Assembly: GCA_022841825.1 (NCBI GenBank)
Contig: JALHQT010000006.1
Span: 1-64,000 of the forward strand
DNA: 64,000 nucleotides
Source: Anaerolineae bacterium
Lineage (GTDB): Bacteria > Chloroflexota > Anaerolineae > Aggregatilineales > Phototrophicaceae
Direction of reading: 5' to 3'
Shown piece by piece: positions 24,636 through 33,379 of this stretch; the first letter of the stretch is position 1; each line of letters starts with the position of its first letter. Under the pieces are notes generated by a model, which was not told where the DNA came from, made no database searches, and was given only the letters and a program-made list of their open reading frames with translations. A program made the position numbers and the translations under genes.

Positions 24636-25931
24636 CTATTCTGCCGGGCGAATCTGCACATCCATCTGCGTGTGTGCTATCTCCGGCATCGGCGCGGCTG
24701 TGATGATATCGCCCTCTTCGTCCTCGCCGATGCAGATGGTCTGGGCGGCGATCACGCAGGTGTAGTCTACGCCGAAGGTTATCTCGCCGTCATTCGCCTC
24801 TGCATATGCCCGCATCCATGCATCGTAGGCAGTCACAAACTCCAACGAGTCATTGCGCGTATCCCATATCAGCTTGAGCGTCCAACGCACGTCGCCCTCG
24901 GTGTTCGTGTAGACCTGGAAGCGGTCGCCGCCCCAGCCTGCCGCCGCCGCTAATGCCTCGGCGCGTGGCAGATGCTGGCGCAGATGCTCGCCCAGGTAAA
25001 ACTCGCCCAGCGCCGTATCCCACTGCTGCGTCCAGCTATCGAGCATGAACTCGTCCATCGAGACAAATTCAACCTCTGCGCCCACCTCGCCAGCCAGGTA
25101 CTTATCCGGATGCATGATCTGCTCGCTGGTCGTCGGCGGGTTGGCAAACGCCGCGTTGACCGCATCCCAGCTATTGGCGCTCTGATAGACCGAAAGGGCG
25201 AAGTTCAGCCCAGTTTCGTAGGGGAACATCAGCTCACGCAGGAGCGGCGCGGGGATGTCGCCCGGCGGCAGCAGGTTGCCCGCCGCCAGTCCATCGGTGA
25301 TGAGCGAGAGGGCGGCGAGAGGATTCGCTTCGGCGGCGCGCTGCGTGTACAGGTTCATGACCGCGCTGGCATCGCCTTCGACCAGCGCCAGCGACGCCAG
25401 GGCGCGATCCGGGTGATCCATCAGTTCGTCCGTGCCGACGAAATTGTCGAGATCGAACGCCTGATCCTGTAAGGCGTGGACGTATTCATGGACATAGATG
25501 ATCTGCTCGGTCAGGCTCAGGCGTTCGCCGGGGTCATCGCCCACCGTCGGGATCACATTCATCACGCCCGTGTCCGGGTCATAGAACCCCGCGACCTGGC
25601 TGCCCAGTACTTCGATGTAGAGTTCGGTCAGGTCAACCCCCGCTGGCAGCATTCCGACAGCGTTGTAAAACGCCAGCGAACGCGCTGCCAGTTCTGGCGT
25701 CAATTCTTCCTCATACGTTTCACGGATGTACGCGCGGACTTCATCGCGCGTCGGGAAGTCATGGGGCACCGCGGTCTCCGGCGTCAGGTCGCGGGCGGCT
25801 TCCGTCCAACGATCCAACTCAAGCATCTGCGCTTCCAGGACAGGCGAGATCACGCCGGGTTCCTGAGCTGCCATGTAGCCAGCACTCAAGAGCATCACTC
25901 CAGCCATCGCCAGCATCAACCATCGTTTCAC
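24636..25931 (-). CDS. Secreted HEXXH zinc metallopeptidase
   Basis: A 431-residue exported protein with signal peptide (WLMLAMAGVMLLSAGYMAAQ). The zinc-binding motif is HEYVH (His148, Glu149, His152), and the third ligand is probably the Glu of ALVEGDASAV about 35 residues later, the gluzincin arrangement. The remainder is helical with no recognised extra domain. It probably degrades extracellular peptides or proteins. The start is GTG at 25931, with GGAG 8 bases upstream. The gene is convergent with the MutS-like gene; their stops are 2 bases apart, with no terminator room. Confidence 0.85.
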   Translation of the reverse strand: MKRWLMLAMAGVMLLSAGYMAAQEPGVISPVLEAQMLELDRWTEAARDLTPETAVPHDFPTRDEVRAYIRETYEEELTPELAARSLAFYNAVGMLPAGVDLTELYIEVLGSQVAGFYDPDTGVMNVIPTVGDDPGERLSLTEQIIYVHEYVHALQDQAFDLDNFVGTDELMDHPDRALASLALVEGDASAVMNLYTQRAAEANPLAALSLITDGLAAGNLLPPGDIPAPLLRELMFPYETGLNFALSVYQSANSWDAVNAAFANPPTTSEQIMHPDKYLAGEVGAEVEFVSMDEFMLDSWTQQWDTALGEFYLGEHLRQHLPRAEALAAAAGWGGDRFQVYTNTEGDVRWTLKLIWDTRNDSLEFVTAYDAWMRAYAEANDGEITFGVDYTCVIAAQTICIGEDEEGDIITAAPMPEIAHTQMDVQIRPAE

Positions 25932-26067
25932 GCACTTATCTCCTCAAGTTACCTCATCCGACCCTTCGATTATGCGGGCAAGCCGCTGCTTTCGTCATCC
26001 CTGATTTCGGGGAGATTGTGCAACCCGCGCGGCGGAGCTGCGTATAGGACAAGGAAGATAGCAACGT

Positions 26068-26138
26068 GTGATGAGTCATGAGTAACAAGTGGACTTTCGC
26101 AGGTTCGACTCGTGACTCGTCACCCGTTACTCGTTACA
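26068..26138. repeat. GAGTCATGAGTAAC-type inverted repeat
   Basis: The 230-base gap between the metallopeptidase start and the GlsB-like gene holds an imperfect inverted repeat: GTGATGAGTCATGAGTAACA on the left, and GACTCGTGACTCGTCACCCG followed by TTACTCGTTAC on the right. The same words appear at 8284-8311 and in part near 58108. It lies close to the start of the downstream gene and so may reside in its leader. Confidence 0.55.
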
Positions 26139-26161
26139 AATTGGAGCACAGGAGGCTCTCG

Positions 26162-26491
26162 ATGCCGTTTATCATTCTGATCATCCTCGCCATCATCGGC
26201 TTGTTCGTCATCCTGCCGACGATTGGCTCACTCTTGAATCTCGCCATCATCCTGGCGGTCTGGGCGTTCATCGGCTGGGCAGCGGGCAAGCTGCTGCGCG
26301 GGCGCGGCTACGGCACGCTCGGCAACATCGGGTTGGGTCTGGCGGGCGGCTTAATCGGCGGTATGGTCTTCGGGCTGGTCGCGCCGGGACTGAGCGCCGG
26401 CTTGCTTGGCGGGCTGTTAAGCGGCGTGGTCGGCGCGGTGCTGGTCATCTACATCATGCGCCTGCTCGGCAATCCCAACTTCGGCAGCTAG
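26162..26491 (+). CDS. GlsB/YeaQ/YmgE-family small membrane protein
   Basis: A 109-residue, very hydrophobic protein of the transglycosylase-associated (GlsB/YeaQ/YmgE) family. It has about four membrane helices, with the conserved cytoplasmic turn GWAAGKLLRGRGYGTLGNI and glycine-zipper helices (GLGLAGGLIGGMVFGLVAPG and GLLGGLLSGVVGAVLV). Its role is unknown; relatives are general stress proteins. The start at 26162 is fixed by GGAGG 6 bases upstream; an upstream extension would translate the repeat at 26068. Confidence 0.9.
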   Translation: MPFIILIILAIIGLFVILPTIGSLLNLAIILAVWAFIGWAAGKLLRGRGYGTLGNIGLGLAGGLIGGMVFGLVAPGLSAGLLGGLLSGVVGAVLVIYIMRLLGNPNFGS

Positions 26492-26596
26492 GGTGCGGCG
26501 CGGCCGTACAGCCCTCAACACTTCTCGACGCATACATGACCTATAGTGAGACAGATCAACAATTTGCCAGTTGCTCTCTCTCCACTAGAGGTCATT

Positions 26597-27415
26597 GTGA
26601 AATCGAAAACTGTTTCCGTTGGGCTTTTTGCCCTCCTCATCTGCTTGCTTCAGGCAGTCCCAACATTCGCCGCTACCGCCAGCGTAAACGGGATCAATTC
26701 GATCAGCGTAGATTGCGCTGGCACGGTGATCAATCTCAACGTGAATGTCACAGTCAGCGCAACAAATGCTGACTACAACTTCGGCGGCACGAATTATGAT
26801 CTCTTTGAGCTGGTGCTGTACGATGGCGCGAATACCGCGTTCGCTTATAAGGCTACACTCGTTACTGTTGGCGGGTCCGGGTCATATAACATCGCCTATA
26901 ATATCTTCATGAACCTCCCCAGCTATCGCCCGTTCACGATCCGTTACTTCGATCTCAGCGCCTTTCCCGTCGATTTTGCAGAAGCGCAAGCGGGTCCGCT
27001 CCTGGATGAATTTACGTTCGATCCGAATGACTATGTCATTGCGCCTTGCACCGATTTACCCCTCCTGTCGCTACCCGTCGTCGAGCCGCTGGCGGATGGT
27101 CGCATCAACTACCGGGACGCAGGTGCGCCCGTCATCGTCTATGGGCATGATGGAGAGAAGGGGCGAGGGCTGGTGCTCTACTCACCACAGGGCGTGCCGC
27201 TGCTCCAGGTTACTGCCGAACAAATCGCGGCGGTTGCCGATTGCCCAGACACAAACACGCTGATCGCCAAGGCGGGCGCAATCGAAGTTTATCGCCTCTC
27301 AAGCTGTCTCTATCAGGTGAATGCACTTTCGCTCGACGGGATGAAGACCTATGTCCTCATCTTCGACCAACTGACGACGCAGCGTGGTGCATACTACTTA
27401 AGCTATGAGCAGTGA
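26597..27415 (+). CDS. Secreted protein of unknown function
   Basis: A 272-residue exported protein with a clear signal peptide (KTVSVGLFALLICLLQAVPTFAA). The mature part begins with a beta-rich domain (INSISVDCAGTVINLNVNV ... YDLFELVLYDG) with a cysteine pair, then a second beta domain that contains INYRDAGAPVIVYG and GRGLVLYSPQGVPLLQV. That second part resembles the C-terminal domain of other Chloroflexi exported proteins, including 41811-43379 here. The start is GTG at 26597 with AGAGG six bases upstream; the in-frame ATG at 26546 would place charged residues before the signal. No enzyme motif is seen. Confidence 0.78.
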   Translation: MKSKTVSVGLFALLICLLQAVPTFAATASVNGINSISVDCAGTVINLNVNVTVSATNADYNFGGTNYDLFELVLYDGANTAFAYKATLVTVGGSGSYNIAYNIFMNLPSYRPFTIRYFDLSAFPVDFAEAQAGPLLDEFTFDPNDYVIAPCTDLPLLSLPVVEPLADGRINYRDAGAPVIVYGHDGEKGRGLVLYSPQGVPLLQVTAEQIAAVADCPDTNTLIAKAGAIEVYRLSSCLYQVNALSLDGMKTYVLIFDQLTTQRGAYYLSYEQ

Positions 27416-27485
27416 CATGAAGTGATGCGATGCATCGAATCGGACGCTACAATTGGCATGAGATTGCTCGCCTGAGGAAAAAATC

Positions 27486-28823
27486 ATGCTAAATGCGACC
27501 GAAATCGTCCAGATGAACAAGCAGAACACCCTCGCCAGTTGGATGGCGCAGGGTGGCTGGAACCCGATCCCGATTGATCATGCCGAAGGCGTCTACATCT
27601 ACGACGCCAACGGCAAACGCTATCTTGACTGGTCATCGCAGCTCGTCAACGTCAACATCGGTCACAGTCATCCGCACGTCGTCAAGGCGATTCAGGATCA
27701 GGTCGCCAAACTCTGCTATGTCGAACCAGGCTTCGCCACCGAGCCGCGTGGACGCTTGGGCGAGCTGCTGGCAGAAGTCACCCCCGGCAACTTGAGCAAG
27801 GCGTTCTTCACCAACGGTGGCACCGACGCGGTCGAGAACGCCATGAAGATCGCGCGCCTCTACACGGGCAAGCAGAAAATCTTCACACGCTACAAGTCGT
27901 ATCACGGCGCGACCTTCGCCTCGATGAGCGCCGGGGGTGACCCGCGCCGTCTTGCGAACGAGCCAGGCGTCCCCTGGATCGTGCGTATGCCCGATCCGTA
28001 TGCCTATCGCAATCCGGTCTATCGCGGACGCACCCAGGAAGAAGGCGACCTGATCATCTGCGACCAGATCGAAGACATGGTGCAGATGGAAGGTCCCGAA
28101 TTCTGCGCGGCGTTCCTGATCGAAGGCTACAGCGGTAGCAGCGGCGTCATGCAGCCGACCGCCGCCTTCTACACACGCCTGCGCGAGATCGCCAACAAGT
28201 ACAACATGCTGATCATCAGCGACGAGGTGATGAGCGGCTTTGGGCGCACGGGCGAATGGTTCGGCATCGACCACTACCCCGACTGCCAGCCCGACATCAT
28301 GGCGCTGGCGAAGGGCATCACCAGCGGCTACATTCCGCTCGGCGCGACCGTCGTCAGCGAACCCATCGCCGCCTACTTCGACGATCACGTCCTGCATGGC
28401 GGTCTGACCTACAGCGCCCATGCCCTGGCGTGCGCGGCAGGTGTAGCGACCATCGAGGTCTATCGGGATGAAAATCTGGTGGATCGCTCGCGCGAACTCG
28501 GCAAGGTCTTACGGCGAGGGCTGATGGACTTGGCGGAGAAGCACCCTATCATCGGCGATGTGCGGGGCGCGGGACTGCATCACTGCATCGAGCTGGTCAA
28601 GAACCGCGACACGCGCGAACCGCTCAGTCCGTTCAACAAGCCGTTCAGCGAGCCGATGAAGATGGCGGCGAAATCGCTCAAGGACAATGGTCTCAGCACG
28701 CTCGTGCGCTGGAACTACATCTTCAATACGCCACCGCTGATCATCACCGAGACGCAGATCCAGGAAGGGCTGGACATCCTCGACGGCGTGCTGACCGATC
28801 TGGACAAGTATTACGAAGGCTAG
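27486..28823 (+). CDS. Class III PLP-dependent aminotransferase
   Basis: A 445-residue aminotransferase of subgroup II. The PLP lysine is in MALAKGITSGYIPLGA (near residue 275), the PLP-stacking region is FFTNGGTDAVENAMKIARLY, and IISDEVMSGFGRTGEWF is the conserved aspartate motif. Family members include taurine-pyruvate, beta-alanine-pyruvate and omega-amino acid aminotransferases; MAQGGWNPIPIDHAEGVYIYD at the start resembles taurine or aspartate aminotransferase-like proteins, but the substrate cannot be fixed. GAGGA precedes the ATG at 27486. Confidence 0.93.
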   Translation: MLNATEIVQMNKQNTLASWMAQGGWNPIPIDHAEGVYIYDANGKRYLDWSSQLVNVNIGHSHPHVVKAIQDQVAKLCYVEPGFATEPRGRLGELLAEVTPGNLSKAFFTNGGTDAVENAMKIARLYTGKQKIFTRYKSYHGATFASMSAGGDPRRLANEPGVPWIVRMPDPYAYRNPVYRGRTQEEGDLIICDQIEDMVQMEGPEFCAAFLIEGYSGSSGVMQPTAAFYTRLREIANKYNMLIISDEVMSGFGRTGEWFGIDHYPDCQPDIMALAKGITSGYIPLGATVVSEPIAAYFDDHVLHGGLTYSAHALACAAGVATIEVYRDENLVDRSRELGKVLRRGLMDLAEKHPIIGDVRGAGLHHCIELVKNRDTREPLSPFNKPFSEPMKMAAKSLKDNGLSTLVRWNYIFNTPPLIITETQIQEGLDILDGVLTDLDKYYEG

Positions 28824-28838
28824 ACTAGCTGGAAAATA

Positions 28839-28860
28839 GGGGCGCAATGCATTGCGCCCC
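28839..28860. terminator. Perfect 22-base palindrome between convergent genes
   Basis: A perfect palindrome with half-site GGGGCGCAATG lies 15 bases after the aminotransferase stop and 22 bases before the stop of the convergent regulator. It can terminate both transcripts. Copies with a few changes are found at 6850-6871 and 36473-36500. Confidence 0.7.
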
Positions 28861-28882
28861 CACACCTCATTCCGCCCGCCCT

Positions 28883-31552
28883 CTAAGTCTTATTGCTCGT
28901 CTCGCCGTCTACCAGTTCGCGAATCACGGCGTCCAGGTCGAGCGCTGCACCTCGTGCCCAGGCGTCGGCGTATGCCTGGGGGGTGAGCGCTTGTTGGAGC
29001 TGGGCAATCAGCTTGATCGTCAGCGGCTCGCGCTCTGCCCACCAGGGTGGCGAAAGCGGATGATTCACCGCCAGCGACAGCAGTTCGACGGCGCGCTCCG
29101 GCTGTCCCTCGTGCTCGTAAAGCGCGGCGAAACCCGTCAAACCGTAGCGTTGGCTGACATCGTCCACCGGAGCTGACGCTGCCCATTTCATGCCGGGACG
29201 AAGGCACTCAGTAACCGACCGCCACTCGCCCAACCCAATGTTTGCGCAGCCGACCGCGAGGAATGGATAACCCCGCTCGTACCGCTGCATGTCACTGGTA
29301 AGCAACGAACCTTTGTCCAGCGCCTCGTGAGCCAGTCTGAGAGCTTCTGAATAACGGGCTTGCAGCAGACGCAGCAGACTGAGTTCGAACAGGAACAACT
29401 CCCCATTCGCCAGATTCTTGACGACATCGGCTTGCTGGAGTCCGAACTGAATACGCGCTTCGGCAAGATCAAAATCCCCTTTGTGAAGAGAGTGGGCGAC
29501 CTGATTGCAAAGATTCACACCCATTACAAGGACGTCGCCGAGTTCTTCGCAAAGGGTCTGACATTCCTGGCTGTACTGTTCAGCCTGCTCCCACCAGCCA
29601 CACCGTTGGGCATGATCAGAGAGATTCACGAGTGAGCGTGTCAGCCCGACCTTATCGCCAATGTCGCGGCGCAGCCTCGCGGCTTCCAGTGTCCATCGCT
29701 GACAGGCATCCAGATCGCCTGGTGATGCAAAATACCCCAATGAATTGTATGCAAAAGCCATCAGATACTTGTCATCCAGTTCGCAGCAGATCTTGATCGT
29801 TTCCTCGCAACTCTGAATGACCAGGGCACGACTCATACGATGATCAGCAATTGCCAGTAGCCAAAGACAAAGGGCAATCTGCTGACGATCATTTTGCTCG
29901 CGGGCGATGGCTAAGGCTTCCCGCGAAGATGGAGCCGCCAGATCACCCTGCCAGGCAAACCTCCAATAGATCCCCATCCAGGACAGCACCCGCCCTAGCA
30001 AACTTCGAGCCTCGGTATCGTGCCGGTTCCGAAGGGTGTCCGTAAAGGCGGACATGAAGTCGAGTCCTTCATGGAGTCGCCCGCTTGCATGGTAGAAAAG
30101 CCCCAGACTCCCAATGATTTGAAGGGCACGAACATGCTGTTCGCGCTCAACAGCCCAGGCAAAAGCCGCTTTGACATTCTCCAGGTCAGCGGCGATACCG
30201 CGCATCGCCACAACCTGATCCGCCCCCTTCAGGTCGCGTTCGCGCAAAGCCATCTGCTCCGAGTAATAGGCGCAGTGGGATGCCCGCTGGGCTTCCGCAA
30301 GTCCCGCTTCCTCAAGCGCTTCCGCTGCGTACTGGCGCAGCAGTTCGTGGGTGATGTAGCGCTCTTCATTCGGCAGCCACGTCACCAGCGCCTTGTCCAC
30401 CAGTCCCGACAGGGTCTGCAACCCGACCCCAGCGACCGTCAGCGCCGCGCGCCGGGTACAGCCTCCGCGGAACACCGACAACTTCATAAACGCGCTGCGT
30501 TCCTCATCCGTCAGTCGTCTCCAGGACGACTCATAAACGGCGCGCACACTGCGCTGGCGTTCCGTGATGTCGCGCATCCGGGTACTCAGGAAATCCAGAC
30601 TCAGCGCAATCTCATCGGCGATTTCCTGCGGGGGCAGCACTTCGAGCCATGCCGCCGCCAGTTCAATCCCCAGCGGCATTCCCTGGGTCAATTGGCAGAT
30701 GCGGACGACCTCCTCGACACTGGTCAATGGATGATCCGGGCGCGCCCGCTGCGCGCACTCGATGAACAACTGCACCGCGTCGTAGTCCAGCGGTCTTTCT
30801 GTCGCTTCCAGTGGATATGACATGCTCTCCAGCGCATAGACCGTTTCAACTTTCACGTTCAGGCGCTCGCGCGATGTGACGAGGATCTGTAAATGCGGTG
30901 CCGCCTCCAGAAGAGAATTGACCAGATGCGCGCCGTCCAGGACATGCTCGAAATTATCGAGAATTAGCAGCATGCGCTTATCGCTCAGATAGGCGAGCAA
31001 CTGCTGCTGCTGACTCCGCTGATCGCGTTGGAAGGGATAACCCAGGTGTTGTGCCAATGACGGAATGATGTCGTCGGGGTTGTTCAGTGCCACCAGGGGC
31101 ACGAAGAAAACGCCGTCGCGATAGAGATGAAGCCGCTGCTGCGCCGCAGTCAACGCCAGTCGCGTCTTGCCCATGCCGCCTGGGGCAAGGATGGTGACCA
31201 ACCGGCTGGTTGGATGCGCGAGGAGACGGCTGAGATCGGCGAGTTCTCTGCCGCGACCCACGAACGGCGTCGTCTGGGACGGCAGGTTATGTCTGGGCAC
31301 AGCTTCGGGATCAGCCGCCGCAAATAGTCCCAGGTTTTCAGCAAGCTCGATGGCTTCGCGTCGGTTGCTCACCCCGAGTTTGTTGAAGATCTGGCGGTTG
31401 TACCACTTCACGGTGGTATAGGCGACGACCAACTTGGCAGCAATCTCGCGATCGGTTCGCCCTTCGGTCAGGAGCTTGAGGATGTCTTCTTCGCGCTCCG
31501 TAAGTGAGCTAAAGGGCGTCTGGTTCGATTCCGAACGGCTGTGCACCATCAT
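28883..31552 (-). CDS. LuxR-type HTH / NB-ARC ATPase / TPR regulator
   Basis: An 889-residue STAND-class signalling ATPase. Unusually the LuxR/GerE helix-turn-helix is at the N-terminus (FSSLTEREEDILKLL ... VAYTTVKWYNRQIFNKLGV, residues about 14-65) instead of the C-terminus as in MalT. Then comes an NB-ARC module with Walker A APGGMGKTRLALT (about residue 127), Walker B RMLLILDNFEHVL and the GMPLGIELAAAWL motif, followed by about 400 residues of TPR-like helices. It probably binds DNA in an ATP- and ligand-dependent way. Two adjacent ATGs (31552 and 31549) follow an AAAGGGAGAG site. The divergent neighbour 31741 is a candidate target. Confidence 0.9.
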   Translation of the reverse strand: MMVHSRSESNQTPFSSLTEREEDILKLLTEGRTDREIAAKLVVAYTTVKWYNRQIFNKLGVSNRREAIELAENLGLFAAADPEAVPRHNLPSQTTPFVGRGRELADLSRLLAHPTSRLVTILAPGGMGKTRLALTAAQQRLHLYRDGVFFVPLVALNNPDDIIPSLAQHLGYPFQRDQRSQQQQLLAYLSDKRMLLILDNFEHVLDGAHLVNSLLEAAPHLQILVTSRERLNVKVETVYALESMSYPLEATERPLDYDAVQLFIECAQRARPDHPLTSVEEVVRICQLTQGMPLGIELAAAWLEVLPPQEIADEIALSLDFLSTRMRDITERQRSVRAVYESSWRRLTDEERSAFMKLSVFRGGCTRRAALTVAGVGLQTLSGLVDKALVTWLPNEERYITHELLRQYAAEALEEAGLAEAQRASHCAYYSEQMALRERDLKGADQVVAMRGIAADLENVKAAFAWAVEREQHVRALQIIGSLGLFYHASGRLHEGLDFMSAFTDTLRNRHDTEARSLLGRVLSWMGIYWRFAWQGDLAAPSSREALAIAREQNDRQQIALCLWLLAIADHRMSRALVIQSCEETIKICCELDDKYLMAFAYNSLGYFASPGDLDACQRWTLEAARLRRDIGDKVGLTRSLVNLSDHAQRCGWWEQAEQYSQECQTLCEELGDVLVMGVNLCNQVAHSLHKGDFDLAEARIQFGLQQADVVKNLANGELFLFELSLLRLLQARYSEALRLAHEALDKGSLLTSDMQRYERGYPFLAVGCANIGLGEWRSVTECLRPGMKWAASAPVDDVSQRYGLTGFAALYEHEGQPERAVELLSLAVNHPLSPPWWAEREPLTIKLIAQLQQALTPQAYADAWARGAALDLDAVIRELVDGETSNKT

Positions 31553-31740
31553 GCTCTCCCTTTCGTGAGCATCTTCGACGGCAGCAGTCCTCCTATTGAT
31601 TGTAACACCAACGGGATCCAGATGCCTTTCCCTCCCATGTTCCCTCCTTCGCCCCTCCGCCTCGGACGGTGAGCGCTATCCCGCACTGACCTACAGTGAG
31701 GATAGCTCAGGGAAGCAAACGCAAGTAGGAGACAAAGATC

Positions 31741-32310
31741 ATGTTTAACAGCAACGACATCACCAGGCACGAAGCCTATCGGAAACAGATCGTGCGCGAC
31801 GCCGAAAAGCAGCATCTGGCTTGGACAGCACAAACGAATTCTGAAGCCGACATTTCTCAGCAGCCCACCCCGCACAAATGGCTGATTGCCGCAGTCCTGT
31901 GTGCGCTGCTCATCCTGATCCTGTTTCTGACGCCGCAGTCCACCCATGCACAAGATCTCGCAGATCCTGGGCAGATGATGCCCTTCGCTTCGGCGAACGC
32001 AGCTTACCGCGTGGGACTGTATTTCTTCAACCAGGGCGACTACGAGCGCGCTATCTCTGAACTGACGACTGCCATCAACGGCATCCCATCCGAGGTCTTC
32101 GCCCTCAACCTAGACTACGCAGTGTTCTACTGGACGCTGGGTGACGCGCAGTTCATGAACATGCAGTACGACGATGCGCTGGCAAGCTATGAACATTTTC
32201 TGGAGCTGGCAGGGGAAGAGGCAAGCGAGGCAGCGCTGCAATACGTGGGAATCCTACGTGACGCCATCGGCACCAACGAAATGGTGAACGTAGCACTCCT
32301 CGCGGGATGA
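31741..32310 (+). CDS. Single-span membrane protein with TPR repeats
   Basis: A 189-residue protein with a charged cytoplasmic N-terminus of about 45 residues, one membrane helix (WLIAAVLCALLILILFLTPQS) and an extracytoplasmic TPR domain (AAYRVGLYFFNQGDYERAIS and DAQFMNMQYDDALASYEHFL). TPR domains mediate protein contacts. A GGAGA site precedes the ATG. It is divergent from the large LuxR/NB-ARC regulator, with 188 bases between the starts. The function is unknown. Confidence 0.8.
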   Translation: MFNSNDITRHEAYRKQIVRDAEKQHLAWTAQTNSEADISQQPTPHKWLIAAVLCALLILILFLTPQSTHAQDLADPGQMMPFASANAAYRVGLYFFNQGDYERAISELTTAINGIPSEVFALNLDYAVFYWTLGDAQFMNMQYDDALASYEHFLELAGEEASEAALQYVGILRDAIGTNEMVNVALLAG

Positions 32311-32333
32311 TGAACAGGCAAACCCCAGGAATC

Positions 32334-32362
32334 AGGGCGCTGGTGTGAACCATCAGCGCCCT
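32334..32362. terminator. Hairpin terminator between convergent genes
   Basis: AGGGCGCTG (32334-32342) pairs perfectly with CAGCGCCCT (32354-32362) around an 11-base loop, 24 bases after the TPR gene stop. GTTCAATTTA follows on the plus strand. The aldolase gene ends at 32394 on the other strand, so it may serve both. Confidence 0.6.
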
Positions 32363-32393
32363 GTTCAATTTAGGACCGGTCGAAGCTCGCGCT

Positions 32394-33362
32394 CTACGCC
32401 TCGTAGCTTTTGTGCCACCCCATTTCGCCAGCCAGCGGCGCGTAAAAGTCCGTCCACTTGCGGGCGTGCTTATCGGCGATTTCGTTGAGCTGCGCGACGC
32501 GCTCGGTCGCCTTGCCCGTCAGGAACGCCGTGCGCTCGGCGGGAGACATGACGACGCATTCCTTCCAGATCGCGCGACCAGCCAGCCAGCCGCTCGCGCC
32601 CGCGCTGCACGCAATGCGCGTCTGATCTGCAAAGGTGGCGAAATCAACGCCCGCGCTCAACAAGACCCAGGGGACATCCACCGCCGCGCTCATCTCCTCG
32701 CAGGCAGCGCGCCAGGCATTCTGATCCGTGTGGTAGGCGGCGTCGTGCGGCATCTCCATCTTCAGCACGTCCGGCTTTAGCTTCGCCAGCCGCCGCGCCG
32801 TCTCGACCACGACTCGCGGGCGCTGTTCGGCAAACGCGGCGCTCTCTTTGTTGTACGCCGGGTCAATGCTGTAGGACATCGGCTCCAGGAACAGCGGCAG
32901 GTCGTACCTGTGAGACTCGGCGATCACCCCCGCGATCACCTCTTCGATTTCTTCAGCCAGCGCGCCCGACTCCGGGTGATAATAGGCGAGCAGCTTGACC
33001 GCCGTCCCGCCCATCTGCTTAATCTTCCCAACTGTCCAGGCATCGTCGAACACCAGCTTGCGATACGTCGCGTCGCCGCTGTAACCGCTCTCTTCGATGG
33101 ACAGCATCAAGCCGCAGCCGCCGCGCATGTGCATCGCGCTCGGCAGACCATAGGTGTTATCCAGCAGCACCGCACTGACGTGATTCGACAGCGTGACCAC
33201 GACTTCCTGCTTGATCTGGAAGGCGTCCTCGACTGTTGCACCCTGCGGCAGCATCTTGCGGTAACTTCCGCGCTGATCGAACGCGAGAATGTTGAAGATA
33301 TTCTGCGCGCTGCTCGTGCCCTTCAAACCGCGATAACGTCCCGGACTCAGTGTTGTCGTCAT
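32394..33362 (-). CDS. LacD-type class I sugar-bisphosphate aldolase
   Basis: A 322-residue protein of the tagatose 1,6-bisphosphate aldolase (LacD) family, which also includes sulfofructose-phosphate aldolase. It cleaves a ketose 1,6-bisphosphate to triose phosphates using a Schiff-base lysine, here most likely in GTAVKLLAYYHP (near residue 127). Other landmarks are NILAFDQRGSYRKML near residue 25, LFLEPMSYS and LLSAGVDFATF. It is the last gene of the minus-strand sugar operon, 17 bases downstream of the DUF4432 gene. With the phosphofructokinase at 39762 it forms a kinase-aldolase pair. The exact sugar is not fixed. Confidence 0.85.
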   Translation of the reverse strand: MTTTLSPGRYRGLKGTSSAQNIFNILAFDQRGSYRKMLPQGATVEDAFQIKQEVVVTLSNHVSAVLLDNTYGLPSAMHMRGGCGLMLSIEESGYSGDATYRKLVFDDAWTVGKIKQMGGTAVKLLAYYHPESGALAEEIEEVIAGVIAESHRYDLPLFLEPMSYSIDPAYNKESAAFAEQRPRVVVETARRLAKLKPDVLKMEMPHDAAYHTDQNAWRAACEEMSAAVDVPWVLLSAGVDFATFADQTRIACSAGASGWLAGRAIWKECVVMSPAERTAFLTGKATERVAQLNEIADKHARKWTDFYAPLAGEMGWHKSYEA

Positions 33363-33379
33363 TCGTGCTTCCTTATCTC

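Noticed and set aside
26068-26138. Possible CRISPR-like repeat
   Set aside because: The units are inverted, unevenly spaced and not separated by unique spacers; no cas genes are in the window.
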